Positions 7,276-15,363 are shown, numbered from the stretch's first letter. The stretch: DNA of 29,865 nucleotides from an uncultured Clostridia bacterium (GCA_937913075.1 CALEPU010000290.1:1-29865), one strand, 5' to 3'. Notes: generated by a model not told the origin, from the sequence alone. Numbers and translations are program-made.

Positions 7276-8886
7276 TTATTGAAGCGTTGCGAAGATCTGC
7301 GCGCCTCGGGTCGTTATCCAGCGGTATATGAGCAGCGCTGCGCCGAGCTCAACGACGAGCATGACCGCAAGGAAGACCTGTACGCCGGCGAAGACGCAGG
7401 CCGCGAGCCCTGTCGCGCCGAACAGCAGCACGAAGCCCCAGCCGGAGAACATAGAGATCGCAACGCTTGCGCCCTGCTTTATCGGCACCGTCTCGTTAGT
7501 CCAATCGAGGCGGGGCTTTTTTATATTGATCATAAGCCCGTAGACTGCCGTTAAGAGCACAAAGCCGAGCACGCAGAGTGTCATAAGCACCGCATCCAAC
7601 GCGGAAAGGCGAAGCCCCGCGGAGAACAATACGCAGGCTATTAGCGCTGCGGCGCCGTTAATTATCGCGTGGAGCAGTATTTTTGCTTCGAGCACCGACC
7701 GCGCCTCGACCGGCATTGACTGCACTATCCAGATATTTGCGCCTTCAAGCGATACCGAAGGGGCGGAGATACAGTTGGTGGCGACCGTAAGCATCAGCGC
7801 AGCCGCCGCCAAGCAGGGCAGCGCAGCGCCCATCATCGGCACTGAGGCTGTTATTCCTTCAATGGCGGCAAGTATCGTTTCGCTCTTCACGAGCACCAGT
7901 ACTGCCGCAGCAAGAAGCATTATGGCGCCGAAGCCGCAGTTGAGCATATACGCCGCGCTGGAGGTAAAATGTCTGAACTCACGCGAGAGCAGAGAGCCCA
8001 TTACGGAGCCCGCCTTTATCTCGCCGCCGCGAAGCGCCGCCCTTGCCCTCTGCTTTTCGTTGGTGACGAGCCCGATGAAGTTTTTGGAAAGCACGAGCCA
8101 TACGAGCACGAAAAGCGCAACGCCTCCCAGAGTGAACAGCAGCATATAAAGCGGGCTGCCCAAGGCGGCAAGTCCCAGATGATGTAAGGGTATCAGCCTC
8201 GTTTTTATAAAGCCCGATATGGCTTCTGCGTTTTCGACCGCAGAATTCAAAAGCTTATTCATACGGAAGTAGGCGACGTAATACACCGTCATCAGCGCTA
8301 CGGAAACCAATACCGAGATCACCGCTTTATTGCCCTTGAGCTTGGAGGCGACAAGCGCCACGAGCCAGCCTAAAAGGCAGGCGAGCGCAAGCGCTATGAG
8401 CGCCAGCACGAATATCAATATAAAGCAGAATATTACCGAAAGCGCCGCGGAGCCGACGCTTATCCGATATGCGATCATCGCGGGGATGAACACCACCGCC
8501 GTAAACAGCACGCTCATCAGGTACAGTGTGGACATCCTCGCAAGCAGTATATAGCGGGGCGGTATCGGCATGGAAAGAATAAGGTCGTTATCCTTGGGCT
8601 TGTAAAGCATCGAGTAGACTGCGAACGCCTCGCCTATAAGCGCGAAGAAGACCGCTATCATGCCCATCATGGCATAATAGAGCCAGTTGAGCCCCTGTTC
8701 GGCAAAGCCGAAGGAGAACAGCATGCCCATGCCGAAGAAGGCAAAGCCCATTGAGACCGCAGCGCAAGCTAAGAGCAGCATTAAGCCTAAGCAGCCTTCC
8801 CATGAGTGCTTTTTGCCCGTCTTTTTGCTGATGAAGTAAGCGGCTGCAAGCTCCGAAAGCTCTTTCTTTATCAACGCTTTAAGCAT
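7276..8886 (-). CDS. ABC-2-type transporter permease
   Basis: A 536-residue, strongly hydrophobic integral membrane protein with about 12 or more predicted membrane segments. It is the partner of the ATPase encoded seven bases upstream. The start MLKALIKKEL at 8886 is chosen because GGAGG lies 12 bases upstream and the longer frame overlaps the ATPase gene. A cytoplasmic N terminus (KALIKKELSELAAAYF) followed by a membrane pair, and a MPIPPRYILLARM segment, resemble exporter permeases of the EcsB/bacitracin-type group in Firmicutes. The substrate cannot be told from sequence. The gene is convergent with the histidine phosphatase gene. Confidence 0.8.
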   Translation of the reverse strand: MLKALIKKELSELAAAYFISKKTGKKHSWEGCLGLMLLLACAAVSMGFAFFGMGMLFSFGFAEQGLNWLYYAMMGMIAVFFALIGEAFAVYSMLYKPKDNDLILSMPIPPRYILLARMSTLYLMSVLFTAVVFIPAMIAYRISVGSAALSVIFCFILIFVLALIALALACLLGWLVALVASKLKGNKAVISVLVSVALMTVYYVAYFRMNKLLNSAVENAEAISGFIKTRLIPLHHLGLAALGSPLYMLLFTLGGVALFVLVWLVLSKNFIGLVTNEKQRARAALRGGEIKAGSVMGSLLSREFRHFTSSAAYMLNCGFGAIMLLAAAVLVLVKSETILAAIEGITASVPMMGAALPCLAAAALMLTVATNCISAPSVSLEGANIWIVQSMPVEARSVLEAKILLHAIINGAAALIACVLFSAGLRLSALDAVLMTLCVLGFVLLTAVYGLMINIKKPRLDWTNETVPIKQGASVAISMFSGWGFVLLFGATGLAACVFAGVQVFLAVMLVVELGAALLIYRWITTRGAQIFATLQ

Positions 8887-8893
8887 AATATGC

Positions 8894-9598
8894 TCAGTCC
8901 TCCAGCTCGAGGAATACGCTTTCAAGCGAGGTATCGCCCTTGACCTCGGCCATAGTACCGCACCTTACAAGCCTTCCGTCTTTTATTATGGCAACCATAT
9001 CGCAAAGCTTCTCCGCAACCTCGAGCACGTGGGTGGAGAAGAATATCGCGCCGCCCGCATCGCATATCTCGCGCATTTTAAGCTTGATGATATGCGCCGC
9101 CTTGGGGTCGAGTCCAACGAAGGGCTCATCCATTATGATGAGCTTGGGCTCGTGGAGCAGCGCCGAGATTATAACGAGCTTTTGCTTCATGCCGTGGGAA
9201 TAAGAAGATACCGGCTGGGCAAGGTCGTCCGTAATTTCAAATTCGGCGGCGTATCTCTCTATACGCTCGCGGCGCTTCTCCTGCGGGACGCCGTAGACGT
9301 CGGCTACGAAATTAAGGTATTTTATTCCCGTCATGTAGGAGTAGACGGCAGGATTGTCGGGAATGTACGCGATTCGCCTTTTGCACTCTATGGGGTCCTG
9401 CTTTATCGAGATGCCGTCAATGTAGATCTCGCCGGCGTCAAAGCCGAGTATTCCGACCGCGCTTTTTAAAGTCGTGGTCTTTCCTGCGCCGTTGTGCCCA
9501 ATAAAACCGTAGATCTGCCCGGGCTCGATATGCAGCGTAAGATCGTCCACCGCCTTCCTGTCTCCGTAAGTCTTGGTCAGATGCTCTATCCTAAGCAT
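8894..9598 (-). CDS. ABC transporter ATP-binding protein
   Basis: A 234-residue ATPase. Walker A is GHNGAGKTT (residues 34-42), the signature is the SSYSHGMKQK variant (131-140), Walker B is KLIIMDEP with D157 and E158, the D loop is GLDP, and the switch histidine is H190 in STH. The HGMKQK signature instead of LSGGQ is common in the EcsA/bacitracin-efflux branch, which exports rather than imports. An AGGAGG lies seven bases before the ATG. It forms a two-gene operon with the permease. No substrate-binding protein is present, consistent with export or membrane-linked signalling. Confidence 0.93.
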   Translation of the reverse strand: MLRIEHLTKTYGDRKAVDDLTLHIEPGQIYGFIGHNGAGKTTTLKSAVGILGFDAGEIYIDGISIKQDPIECKRRIAYIPDNPAVYSYMTGIKYLNFVADVYGVPQEKRRERIERYAAEFEITDDLAQPVSSYSHGMKQKLVIISALLHEPKLIIMDEPFVGLDPKAAHIIKLKMREICDAGGAIFFSTHVLEVAEKLCDMVAIIKDGRLVRCGTMAEVKGDTSLESVFLELED

Positions 9599-9646
9599 AA
9601 AACAACCTCCTCTGGGCTTAAATTAAAGCCGCCCCTTTACGCAGGT

Positions 9647-9716
9647 ATTATAACACCCGAGTGTCCGCGTTGGTATATAAACGCGGAAAAATCCTTGTAA
9701 AGTTTTTGTAAAGCTC
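9647..9716 (-). promoter_or_regulatory. Promoter region of the ABC transporter operon with 11-bp direct repeats
   Basis: On the minus strand TATAAT lies at 9652-9647, with no good -35. Directly upstream is ACACTCGGGTGT, an inverted repeat with ACAC/GTGT arms. Further upstream CTTTACAA occurs twice, 11 bp apart (plus-strand TTGTAAAG at 9695-9702 and 9706-9713). A weak -35 together with direct repeats suggests an activator such as an OmpR-type regulator. The TTTACA-N5-TTTACA spacing is like that in front of the response regulator gene. Confidence 0.45.
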
Positions 9717-9764
9717 TTTTTGCCGATATATATTTTATTTTTCCGTGCAGATACGCCGTATAGG

Positions 9765-9773
9765 TGATATAAT
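9765..9773 (+). promoter_or_regulatory. Extended -10 promoter of the MATE gene
   Basis: TGATATAAT is an extended -10 (TATAAT at 9768-9773). The -35 region is weak. The start codon chosen for the MATE gene is 30 nt downstream. Confidence 0.6.
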
Positions 9774-9803
9774 ATTGTCACAAATACGAGTATGAGGCGC
9801 GGA

Positions 9804-11201
9804 ATGAGTAAGGAACCGAATTTGGCGGGTACCACAAAGGATATGACCCGCGGCACGCCTTGGCGGCTTATTACCGCCTTTGCGCTGCCCACTTTGCTGA
9901 GTCAGATATTTCAACAGCTTTACAATACCGTTGATACGCTTATCGTCGGGCGCAATCTCGGCACCAACGCGCTTGCCGCCGTCAGCGCAAGCGGCACGCT
10001 TATCTTTTTGCTTATCAGCTTTTTCGTCGGCGCCACAATGGGCGCGGGCATTACCATATCGCGTTACTTCGGCGCAAAGCAGTACGACATGGTATCCAAG
10101 GCGGTGCATACCAACGTGGCGATAGGGCTTATCAGCGGCGTTGTTTTGACCGTCGTCGGCGTGCTCTTCACCCCGACCTTTCTTAAATGGATGAATACCG
10201 ACCCCGAATATATGCCCGACGCAATAGCTTACTTCCGCTATTATTTCGCGGGCGGCGTTGCGATAATAATGTACAACACCTTCAAGAGCATTATGAACGC
10301 CCTCGGAGACAGCAAGCGTCCTCTTTATTACCTTATTTTCTCATCCCTGCTCAATGTGGGGCTCGACCTTCTTTTCATAGCCGTTTTCCACTGGGGCGTG
10401 TGGGCGGCCGCAGTCGCCACTACCGTCTCACAGGCGGCAAGCTGCGTGCTCTGCCTTATACAGCTCTGCAAAAAGGGCACCGTGTATCAGCTCCAATTAA
10501 AAAAGCTTCGCATCGACTTTCCTATATTGAAGGAGATAATACGCTACGGACTGCCCGCCGGCATACAAAACTCCGTAATAGCCATAGCAAACGTAATAGT
10601 GCAGGGCAATATCAACACCTTTAAAAAGATCGCCACCGCCGCTTACGGCACCTACGCCAAGGTGGAGGGGTTCGCCTTCCTGCCTATAAACAGCTTTACC
10701 ATGGCGCTGACGACCTTCGTCGGGCAGAACCTCGGCGCCGGCGAATATGAGCGGGCAAAACGCGGCTCACGGTTTGGTATAATAACGAGCGTCGTAATGG
10801 CGGAGATAGTTGGGCTTATAATCTGGCTCTTCGCGCCGACCTTTATAGGGCTTTTCGTGAAGGACGAGCCGGAGATAGTGCAGAAGGTCGTGGCGCTCGG
10901 CACCGACCAGGCGAGGACAGAGGCCTTCTTCTACTGTCTCTTGGCGTTCTCCCATGCGGTCGCCGCAGTTTGCCGCGGCGCGGGCAAGGCGTTCGTGCCC
11001 ATGACCGTAATGCTTGCAGTATGGTGCGTTTTGAGGATAGCGTATATCGAGCTCGTTATGCACTTCTTCAACGATATCCACTATATTTATTGGGCATATC
11101 CATTGACTTGGGGTATAAGCAGCGTTATATTCCTCTTCTACTACCTGTTCTCCGATTGGATCCACGGGTTTGATAAAAAGGCAAGGTCCCGCGCCCTATA
11201 A
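9804..11201 (+). CDS. MATE family efflux transporter
   Basis: A 465-residue membrane protein of the multidrug and toxic compound extrusion family, with about 12 transmembrane helices in two halves. Family features are the N-terminal TPWRLITAFALPTLLSQIFQQLYNTVDTLIVG region and the repeat-half equivalents near GLPAGIQNSVIAIANVIVQ and NLGAGEYERAKRG. These proteins export organic cations or small metabolites using Na+ or H+ gradients; the substrate is unknown here. The start at 9804 is preferred over ATG 9792 because GAGG lies six bases before it. The gene stands alone between a promoter and a bidirectional terminator. Confidence 0.9.
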   Translation: MSKEPNLAGTTKDMTRGTPWRLITAFALPTLLSQIFQQLYNTVDTLIVGRNLGTNALAAVSASGTLIFLLISFFVGATMGAGITISRYFGAKQYDMVSKAVHTNVAIGLISGVVLTVVGVLFTPTFLKWMNTDPEYMPDAIAYFRYYFAGGVAIIMYNTFKSIMNALGDSKRPLYYLIFSSLLNVGLDLLFIAVFHWGVWAAAVATTVSQAASCVLCLIQLCKKGTVYQLQLKKLRIDFPILKEIIRYGLPAGIQNSVIAIANVIVQGNINTFKKIATAAYGTYAKVEGFAFLPINSFTMALTTFVGQNLGAGEYERAKRGSRFGIITSVVMAEIVGLIIWLFAPTFIGLFVKDEPEIVQKVVALGTDQARTEAFFYCLLAFSHAVAAVCRGAGKAFVPMTVMLAVWCVLRIAYIELVMHFFNDIHYIYWAYPLTWGISSVIFLFYYLFSDWIHGFDKKARSRAL

Positions 11202-11210
11202 AAAGCATAG

Positions 11211-11245
11211 CAAAACAGCCCCGTATTCGGAGCTGTTTTGTTTAA
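11211..11245. terminator. Bidirectional terminator between the MATE gene and rpmE
   Basis: CAAAACAGCCCCG pairs with CGGAGCTGTTTTG with one mismatch around a TATT loop. T-rich sequence follows on both strands, suiting the convergent genes on each side. Confidence 0.75.
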
Positions 11246-11251
11246 AGCTTT

Positions 11252-11452
11252 TCAGTTCATGCCGTAGCGCTTCTTGAACTTATCCACACGTCCGCCGGTG
11301 TCAACGAGCTTCTGACGGCCGGTGTAGAAGGGATGGCACTTGGAGCAAATTTCAACCTTAAGCTCGCCCTTTACGGAGCCGGACTTGAAGGTCTCGCCGC
11401 AGGCACAGCGGACGATGCTCTCACCATACTCGGGATGGATGTCCTTTTTCAT
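11252..11452 (-). CDS. rpmE: 50S ribosomal protein L31 (zinc-binding type)
   Basis: A 66-residue ribosomal protein. The zinc ligands C16, C18, C36 and C39 of the cysteine-containing L31 form are present (CAC and CSKCHPFYTG). AGGAGA lies five bases before the ATG. It is monocistronic, ending at the bidirectional terminator shared with the MATE gene. Because it keeps all zinc ligands, this is the zinc-replete form; a zinc-independent paralogue would have to be elsewhere. Confidence 0.97.
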   Translation of the reverse strand: MKKDIHPEYGESIVRCACGETFKSGSVKGELKVEICSKCHPFYTGRQKLVDTGGRVDKFKKRYGMN

Positions 11453-11555
11453 TGCTTTCTCCTATATCGTCAGCGCAGAGCGAGTAGCCGCCCTCCTGCT
11501 GCGTATTTGCGGCGGAAGCGAATTAAATAAGCGCCCCGTTAGACCCGCAAAAGTT

Positions 11556-11585
11556 ATTATACAACCTAACGCAGGTAAATTGCAA
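11556..11585 (-). promoter_or_regulatory. Promoter of rpmE with about 100-nt leader
   Basis: On the minus strand TTGCAA (11585-11580) and TATAAT (11561-11556) are 18 bp apart. The expected leader of roughly 100 nt to the ATG at 11452 contains GC-rich complementary segments, so it could carry a regulatory structure. Leaders that bind L31 are known in Firmicutes, but I cannot match this one to that motif by eye. Confidence 0.6.
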
Positions 11586-11663
11586 GCCTTTTTACAATAT
11601 ATTTTGGTTTTTGGGGATTTTTAATTTTAGAGCAAATCGGCGGCAAATCGGTCTATTTGCTTA

Positions 11664-11693
11664 TTTACACGGGCATGGTTAAAATGATATAAT
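11664..11693 (+). promoter_or_regulatory. Promoter of the crt-hbd operon
   Basis: TTTACA (11664-11669) and TATAAT (11688-11693) are 18 bp apart, and TGA directly before the -10 makes the extended form TGATATAAT. Confidence 0.75.
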
Positions 11694-11728
11694 ATAGCCC
11701 GATGAAAAACTCGCCGTAAGGAGGTCAC

Positions 11729-12499
11729 ATGATAAAGCTTGAAAAGCAAGGCAATATTGCCATACTCACAATATCCCGTCCCGAGGCGCTCAACGCATTG
11801 AACAGCGCTGCTCTGGATGAGCTTTACAGCACCGCGCTCACCGTCCGCAGGGACAGCGATATCCGCTGCCTCATCATCACCGGCGAGGGCAAGGCCTTCG
11901 TCGCAGGCGCCGACATTGCCGAGATGCAGGGGCTCAATGCCGAGGAGGGACGTGCCTTCGGTTTAAAGGGTCACCGCGCCTTCTGCGCTGTTGAAGCGCT
12001 GCCAATACCGGTCATCGCCGCAGTCAACGGCTTTGCGCTTGGCGGCGGCTGTGAGCTCGCTCTCTGCGCCGATATCAGGCTCGCCTCCGAAAAAGCAAAG
12101 TTCGGTCAGCCCGAAACGGGGCTCGGCATTACGCCCGGCTTCGGCGGCACGCAAAGGCTGCCCCGCACGGTGGGCGTTTCAAAGGCGATGGAGCTTATCC
12201 TTACCGCCAAGATGATAAAGGCGGACGAAGCGCTTGAAATCGGACTCGTCGATCATGTGTATGCGCCGGAGCAGCTTATGGATGAAGCAATAGCGCTCGC
12301 CAATACCATAGCCGCAAACGCACCCGTGGCGGTCAGAAACTCAAAGTCGGCGATACGCCGCTTCACAGGCGCGGCGCTCGCATGGGATCTTGGCTTTGAG
12401 GCCGATATGTTCGGGGCATGCTTTGCCACCGAGGATCAGAAGAACGCTATGCAGGCCTTCGTCGATAAGGCGGAGAAGCCCGCTTTTACAGGTAAATAA
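11729..12499 (+). CDS. crt: Enoyl-CoA hydratase / crotonase
   Basis: A 256-residue crotonase-fold enzyme that adds water reversibly to a 2-enoyl-CoA such as crotonyl-CoA. The oxyanion-hole segments are AFVAGADIAEM (about residues 56-66) and NGFALGGGCELALCADIR. Both catalytic glutamates are present, E109 in GGGCELA and E129 in GQPETGLG. An ideal AAGGAGG lies seven bases before the ATG. The next gene, 23 nt downstream, encodes the enzyme for the preceding step of butyrate-type synthesis (acetoacetyl-CoA to 3-hydroxybutyryl-CoA), so the two probably act together. Thiolase, butyryl-CoA dehydrogenase and Etf genes are not in the window. Confidence 0.92.
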   Translation: MIKLEKQGNIAILTISRPEALNALNSAALDELYSTALTVRRDSDIRCLIITGEGKAFVAGADIAEMQGLNAEEGRAFGLKGHRAFCAVEALPIPVIAAVNGFALGGGCELALCADIRLASEKAKFGQPETGLGITPGFGGTQRLPRTVGVSKAMELILTAKMIKADEALEIGLVDHVYAPEQLMDEAIALANTIAANAPVAVRNSKSAIRRFTGAALAWDLGFEADMFGACFATEDQKNAMQAFVDKAEKPAFTGK

Positions 12500-12522
12500 T
12501 TCAACAAAAGGAGCAAACAACA

Positions 12523-13365
12523 ATGAAAAACATCTTTGTAGTCGGCGCTGGCACAATGGGGCTCGATATCGCGCAGGTATTCTGCGCCGCGGGCTTCCCC
12601 GTAACGGTTTACGATATGACGGACGCTATTATAGCAAGGAGCGCGGAGAGGCTTGAAAAGGGGCTTGCAAAGCGCGTCGCCAAGGGCAAAATGACCGAGG
12701 AAGAAAAGGCGGCGACGATCAACGGCATCGAATTCACCACCCAGTATGACAAGGCAAAGCAGGCCGATCTTATAATCGAGGCGATAATCGAAAACGTTGA
12801 GGTCAAAAAGACCGTATTCCGCAATCTCGACGCCATCTGCCCTGCCGGGACGATATTTGCAACCAACACCTCTTCCATCTCGATAACGGAGATCGCGGCT
12901 TCCACCAGCCGTCCCGAAAAGTGCATAGGAATGCACTTCTTCAACCCCGCTACCGTTATGAAGCTTGTTGAGATAATACGCGGCATGGCGACCTCGGATG
13001 AGACTTACAGCGAGGTTTATGCGCTTGCGGAGCAGATAGGCAAGACCCCTGTTCAGGTGCAGGAGGCGCCGGGCTTCGTAGTAAACCGCATACTCGTGCC
13101 TATGATAAACGAAGCAATAGGTCTCGTTGCAGAGGGCGTTGCCTCCGCGGAGGATATAGACACCGCAATGAAGCTCGGTGCAAATCATCCCATGGGTCCG
13201 CTTGCGCTTGGCGACCTTATCGGTCTCGACGTTGTGCTCGCAATTATGGATACCCTTTTTAAAGAAACGGGCGATCCCAAGTACCGCGCCCATACCCTGC
13301 TGCGTAAAATGGTGCGCGCAAATCTTTTGGGCAGGAAAACAGGCAAGGGGTTCTATCAGTATTGA
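12523..13365 (+). CDS. hbd: 3-hydroxyacyl-CoA (3-hydroxybutyryl-CoA) dehydrogenase
   Basis: A 280-residue NAD(P)-dependent dehydrogenase of the usual single-function length. The dinucleotide-binding motif GAGTMG lies at residues 8-13. The catalytic region NTSSISITEIA and H138 in GMHFFNPATVMKLVE are present, as is the C-terminal domain with NRILVPMINEA. AAAGGAG is found ahead of the start. It is the second gene of the crt-hbd operon and is followed directly by a terminator. In Clostridia this pair serves butyrate formation or fatty-acid breakdown; the sequence cannot decide direction or cofactor. Confidence 0.94.
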   Translation: MKNIFVVGAGTMGLDIAQVFCAAGFPVTVYDMTDAIIARSAERLEKGLAKRVAKGKMTEEEKAATINGIEFTTQYDKAKQADLIIEAIIENVEVKKTVFRNLDAICPAGTIFATNTSSISITEIAASTSRPEKCIGMHFFNPATVMKLVEIIRGMATSDETYSEVYALAEQIGKTPVQVQEAPGFVVNRILVPMINEAIGLVAEGVASAEDIDTAMKLGANHPMGPLALGDLIGLDVVLAIMDTLFKETGDPKYRAHTLLRKMVRANLLGRKTGKGFYQY

Positions 13366-13377
13366 TAACAAGAATAT

Positions 13378-13410
13378 AAAAGGGGCTCCCGGTGAGCTCC
13401 TTTTTTTCTT
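13378..13410 (+). terminator. Terminator of the crt-hbd operon
   Basis: AAAGGGGCTC pairs with GAGCTCCTTT (one G-U pair), followed by a run of T. It starts 12 nt after the hbd stop. Confidence 0.85.
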
Positions 13411-13579
13411 ATCCCACGGGGGTGCCGGGGTCGCTGCCCCTACCTATTATAAACCGTTTTCGGCGGCGTGTACGGCGAAAGCGGAACAAAACCGGAGGCT
13501 TTGGTTCCAATATTTTTGAACGACCGTGAGGCTTAAAAGCGTATGCTTTGAAACCGAGCAGTTCAAAAATGCCAAAACT
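13411..13579. other. Hairpin-rich intergenic stretch without a gene
   Basis: No credible coding frame. Several complementary segments are packed together: GGGG/CCCC within 13425-13445, GGAAC/GTTCC near 13480-13507, and ATTTTTGAAC (13511-13520) with GTTCAAAAAT (13561-13570) enclosing AAGC-GTAT-GCTT. This could be an interspersed repeat, remains of a small mobile element, or a structured RNA. Confidence 0.4.
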
Positions 13580-13606
13580 CAAAGAAGACCCGAAGGGCCT
13601 TCTTTG
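13580..13606 (-). terminator. Terminator of argF
   Basis: CAAAGAAG(A)CCC pairs with GGG(C)CTTCTTTG around a GAA loop, with one mismatch. On the minus strand it lies 15 nt after the argF stop and is followed by a T-rich stretch. Confidence 0.65.
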
Positions 13607-13621
13607 AAAGCGTTAGCGTTA

Positions 13622-14611
13622 TTATTTGCCGATGGTGGCGACCATGACTGCCTTGATGGTGTGCATACGGTTCTCCGCCTCGTCGAATACCTTGCTCATA
13701 GAGGAACGGAATACCTCGTCGGATACCTCCATCTCTTTAAGGCCGAACTTCTCGTAAATGTCACGACCGACAGAAGTCTCAAGGTCGTGGAAGCTGGGCA
13801 GGCAGTGCAGGAAGATAACGTCGGGGTTGTGGGTCATCTTCATCATATCCATAGTTACGCGATACGGCTCAAGGAGCTTGATGCGCTCTGCGAACTGATC
13901 CTCCTCGCCCATGGATACCCAAACGTCGGTATAGATGGCGTCTGCGCCGTCAACAGCGGCGATATCCTCAGAGAAGTCAATCTTTGCGCCGGTCTCGGCG
14001 GCAAGCTCGCGCATCTCGGAAACAAGACCCTCCTCGGGCCACAGGCACTTGGGAGCAATGCCAACAAAGTGCATACCGAGCTTCGCGGAGATGATCATGA
14101 GGGAATTGCCCATGTTGTTGCGGGCGTCGCCTACGTAAACGAGCTTTACCTTATTGACGGGCTTCGCAACATGCTCACGGATGGTCAGCAGGTCTGCGAG
14201 CACCTGGGTGGGATGGAACATATCGGTAAGACCGTTCCATACGGGTACGCCTGCGTACTTGGCCAGAAGCTCAACAGTCTCCTGCTTGAAGCCGCGGAAC
14301 TCGATGCCGTCATAGAAGCGGCCGAGAACCTTCGCGGTGTCCTCAAGGCTCTCCTTCTTGCCCATCTGGGAGTTGGAAAGGAAGGTTACGTTAGCGCCCT
14401 CGTCGTAAGCGGCGACCTCAAAAGCACAGCGGGTACGGGTGGAGGTCTTTTCGAAAAGCAGAACTACGTTCTTACCTTCCATAAGATCGCCCTTGATGCC
14501 GGCGCGCTTCTTGGCTTTAAGGTCGGCAGCGAGGTCGAGCAGATACATTATCTCCTCGGGGGTGAAATCCTTGAGGGTCAAAAGGTGACGTCCTTTAAGA
14601 TTAACGGGCAT
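13622..14611 (-). CDS. argF: Ornithine carbamoyltransferase
   Basis: A 329-residue enzyme forming citrulline from ornithine and carbamoyl phosphate in arginine synthesis, or running in reverse in arginine breakdown. The carbamoyl-phosphate motif STRTR is at residues 57-61, HPTQ at 133-136, and the ornithine-site motif HCLP at 269-272. The start MPVNLKGR at 14611 is preferred over a longer frame because AAAGGAG lies eight bases upstream and the promoter falls inside the extension. No other arginine gene is nearby, so biosynthetic and catabolic roles cannot be separated; argF is used rather than arcB by convention. Confidence 0.94.
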   Translation of the reverse strand: MPVNLKGRHLLTLKDFTPEEIMYLLDLAADLKAKKRAGIKGDLMEGKNVVLLFEKTSTRTRCAFEVAAYDEGANVTFLSNSQMGKKESLEDTAKVLGRFYDGIEFRGFKQETVELLAKYAGVPVWNGLTDMFHPTQVLADLLTIREHVAKPVNKVKLVYVGDARNNMGNSLMIISAKLGMHFVGIAPKCLWPEEGLVSEMRELAAETGAKIDFSEDIAAVDGADAIYTDVWVSMGEEDQFAERIKLLEPYRVTMDMMKMTHNPDVIFLHCLPSFHDLETSVGRDIYEKFGLKEMEVSDEVFRSSMSKVFDEAENRMHTIKAVMVATIGK

Positions 14612-14650
14612 GGTAATATCTCCTTTGCAAAAAAAGATTTTAACAGATGA

Positions 14651-14656
14651 ATTATA
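14651..14656 (-). promoter_or_regulatory. Promoter -10 of argF
   Basis: On the minus strand TATAAT is preceded by TGG, giving an extended -10. The matching -35 would fall in the T-run of the neighbouring terminator and is poor. Transcription would start about 30 nt before the argF start codon. Confidence 0.5.
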
Positions 14657-14672
14657 CCAAACAATCAGCACA

Positions 14673-14700
14673 AAAAAAAGCCGTTTGAACGGCTTTTTTG
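14673..14700. terminator. Terminator of the sigma/lipoprotein cassette
   Basis: AAAAAAGCCGTT pairs perfectly with AACGGCTTTTTT around a two-base loop. A/T runs on both sides allow function in either direction. It lies 17 nt after the lipoprotein stop and abuts the argF promoter. Confidence 0.85.
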
Positions 14701-14716
14701 CAATATACTATTTGCT

Positions 14717-15346
14717 TCATTGTTCACCTGGACATACGGCAGGAAATGCAGAGGGGCTGTCGGTAATGATGAAAGCGTAATCCATAGCCCAGTTTTCGCG
14801 GCCATCAAGCTCCTTAATATAAGGACCCTCGAAAAGCACTGTAATATCTATTATCAAATGTCCTGTGCTTTCAATAAAGACCTTATTGAACTCTGTCAAG
14901 CTGTTGAATGAGTCCATTTCGAGCCCGCCGTTAGGGGTCTTATAAAAATAAGCCCTTATCTGCGTTATCCTTGCTCCTTCAATAAGCCTTACGTCAAGAC
15001 CTTCAATGCGGCAGTAACCACTTATCACCGGAAGATATTGAAGCTTATCCTCCATAGGTGTAAAGAAGCCTTCGCCGTCACCGCTCAAAAAGCCCTTTGG
15101 CGCTCCGTCCTCATAATAAGCCGTTGTGCTGTAATAGAAATACTCATATGTCTCCTGCTCCACGCCGTTACTGTAAAGCTTTAAATAGCCTTCCTTGGGA
15201 AACTCGTATTCTGCGATCTCATCAGCATTAGCTTCCGTCGGATAAGCGGTTGAAATAACTTCACCTGATTTTTCATTATATGAGCAGCCGGTAAAAGCCG
15301 AGCCTGCAATGAGGATAATGAGTAAAATACTTAAAAACCTTTTCAT
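14717..15346 (-). CDS. Putative lipoprotein of an ECF sigma cassette
   Basis: A 209-residue protein that I do not recognise. The start MKRFLSIL at 15346 gives a classical lipoprotein signal: two basic residues, a hydrophobic stretch to about residue 18, and a lipobox-like AFTGC with C21. The mature part is acidic and rich in aromatic residues (for example TYEYFYYSTTAYYEDG) and has no recognisable motif. It follows the stalk-bearing membrane protein by 17 nt and ends at a strong terminator. By context it may be part of an envelope-sensing or envelope-response cassette run by the sigma factor, but function is unknown. The Shine-Dalgarno sequence is weak. Confidence 0.7.
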   Translation of the reverse strand: MKRFLSILLIILIAGSAFTGCSYNEKSGEVISTAYPTEANADEIAEYEFPKEGYLKLYSNGVEQETYEYFYYSTTAYYEDGAPKGFLSGDGEGFFTPMEDKLQYLPVISGYCRIEGLDVRLIEGARITQIRAYFYKTPNGGLEMDSFNSLTEFNKVFIESTGHLIIDITVLFEGPYIKELDGRENWAMDYAFIITDSPSAFPAVCPGEQ

Positions 15347-15363
15347 ATTTGCTCGTTCCAAGC

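Noticed and set aside
12436..13371. A 311-codon minus-strand frame opposite hbd
   Set aside because: Antisense to a firmly identified dehydrogenase; no ribosome site and no family resemblance.
13526..14650. A 374-codon plus-strand frame opposite argF
   Set aside because: argF on the other strand has all catalytic motifs; the frame is its shadow and also crosses a terminator.
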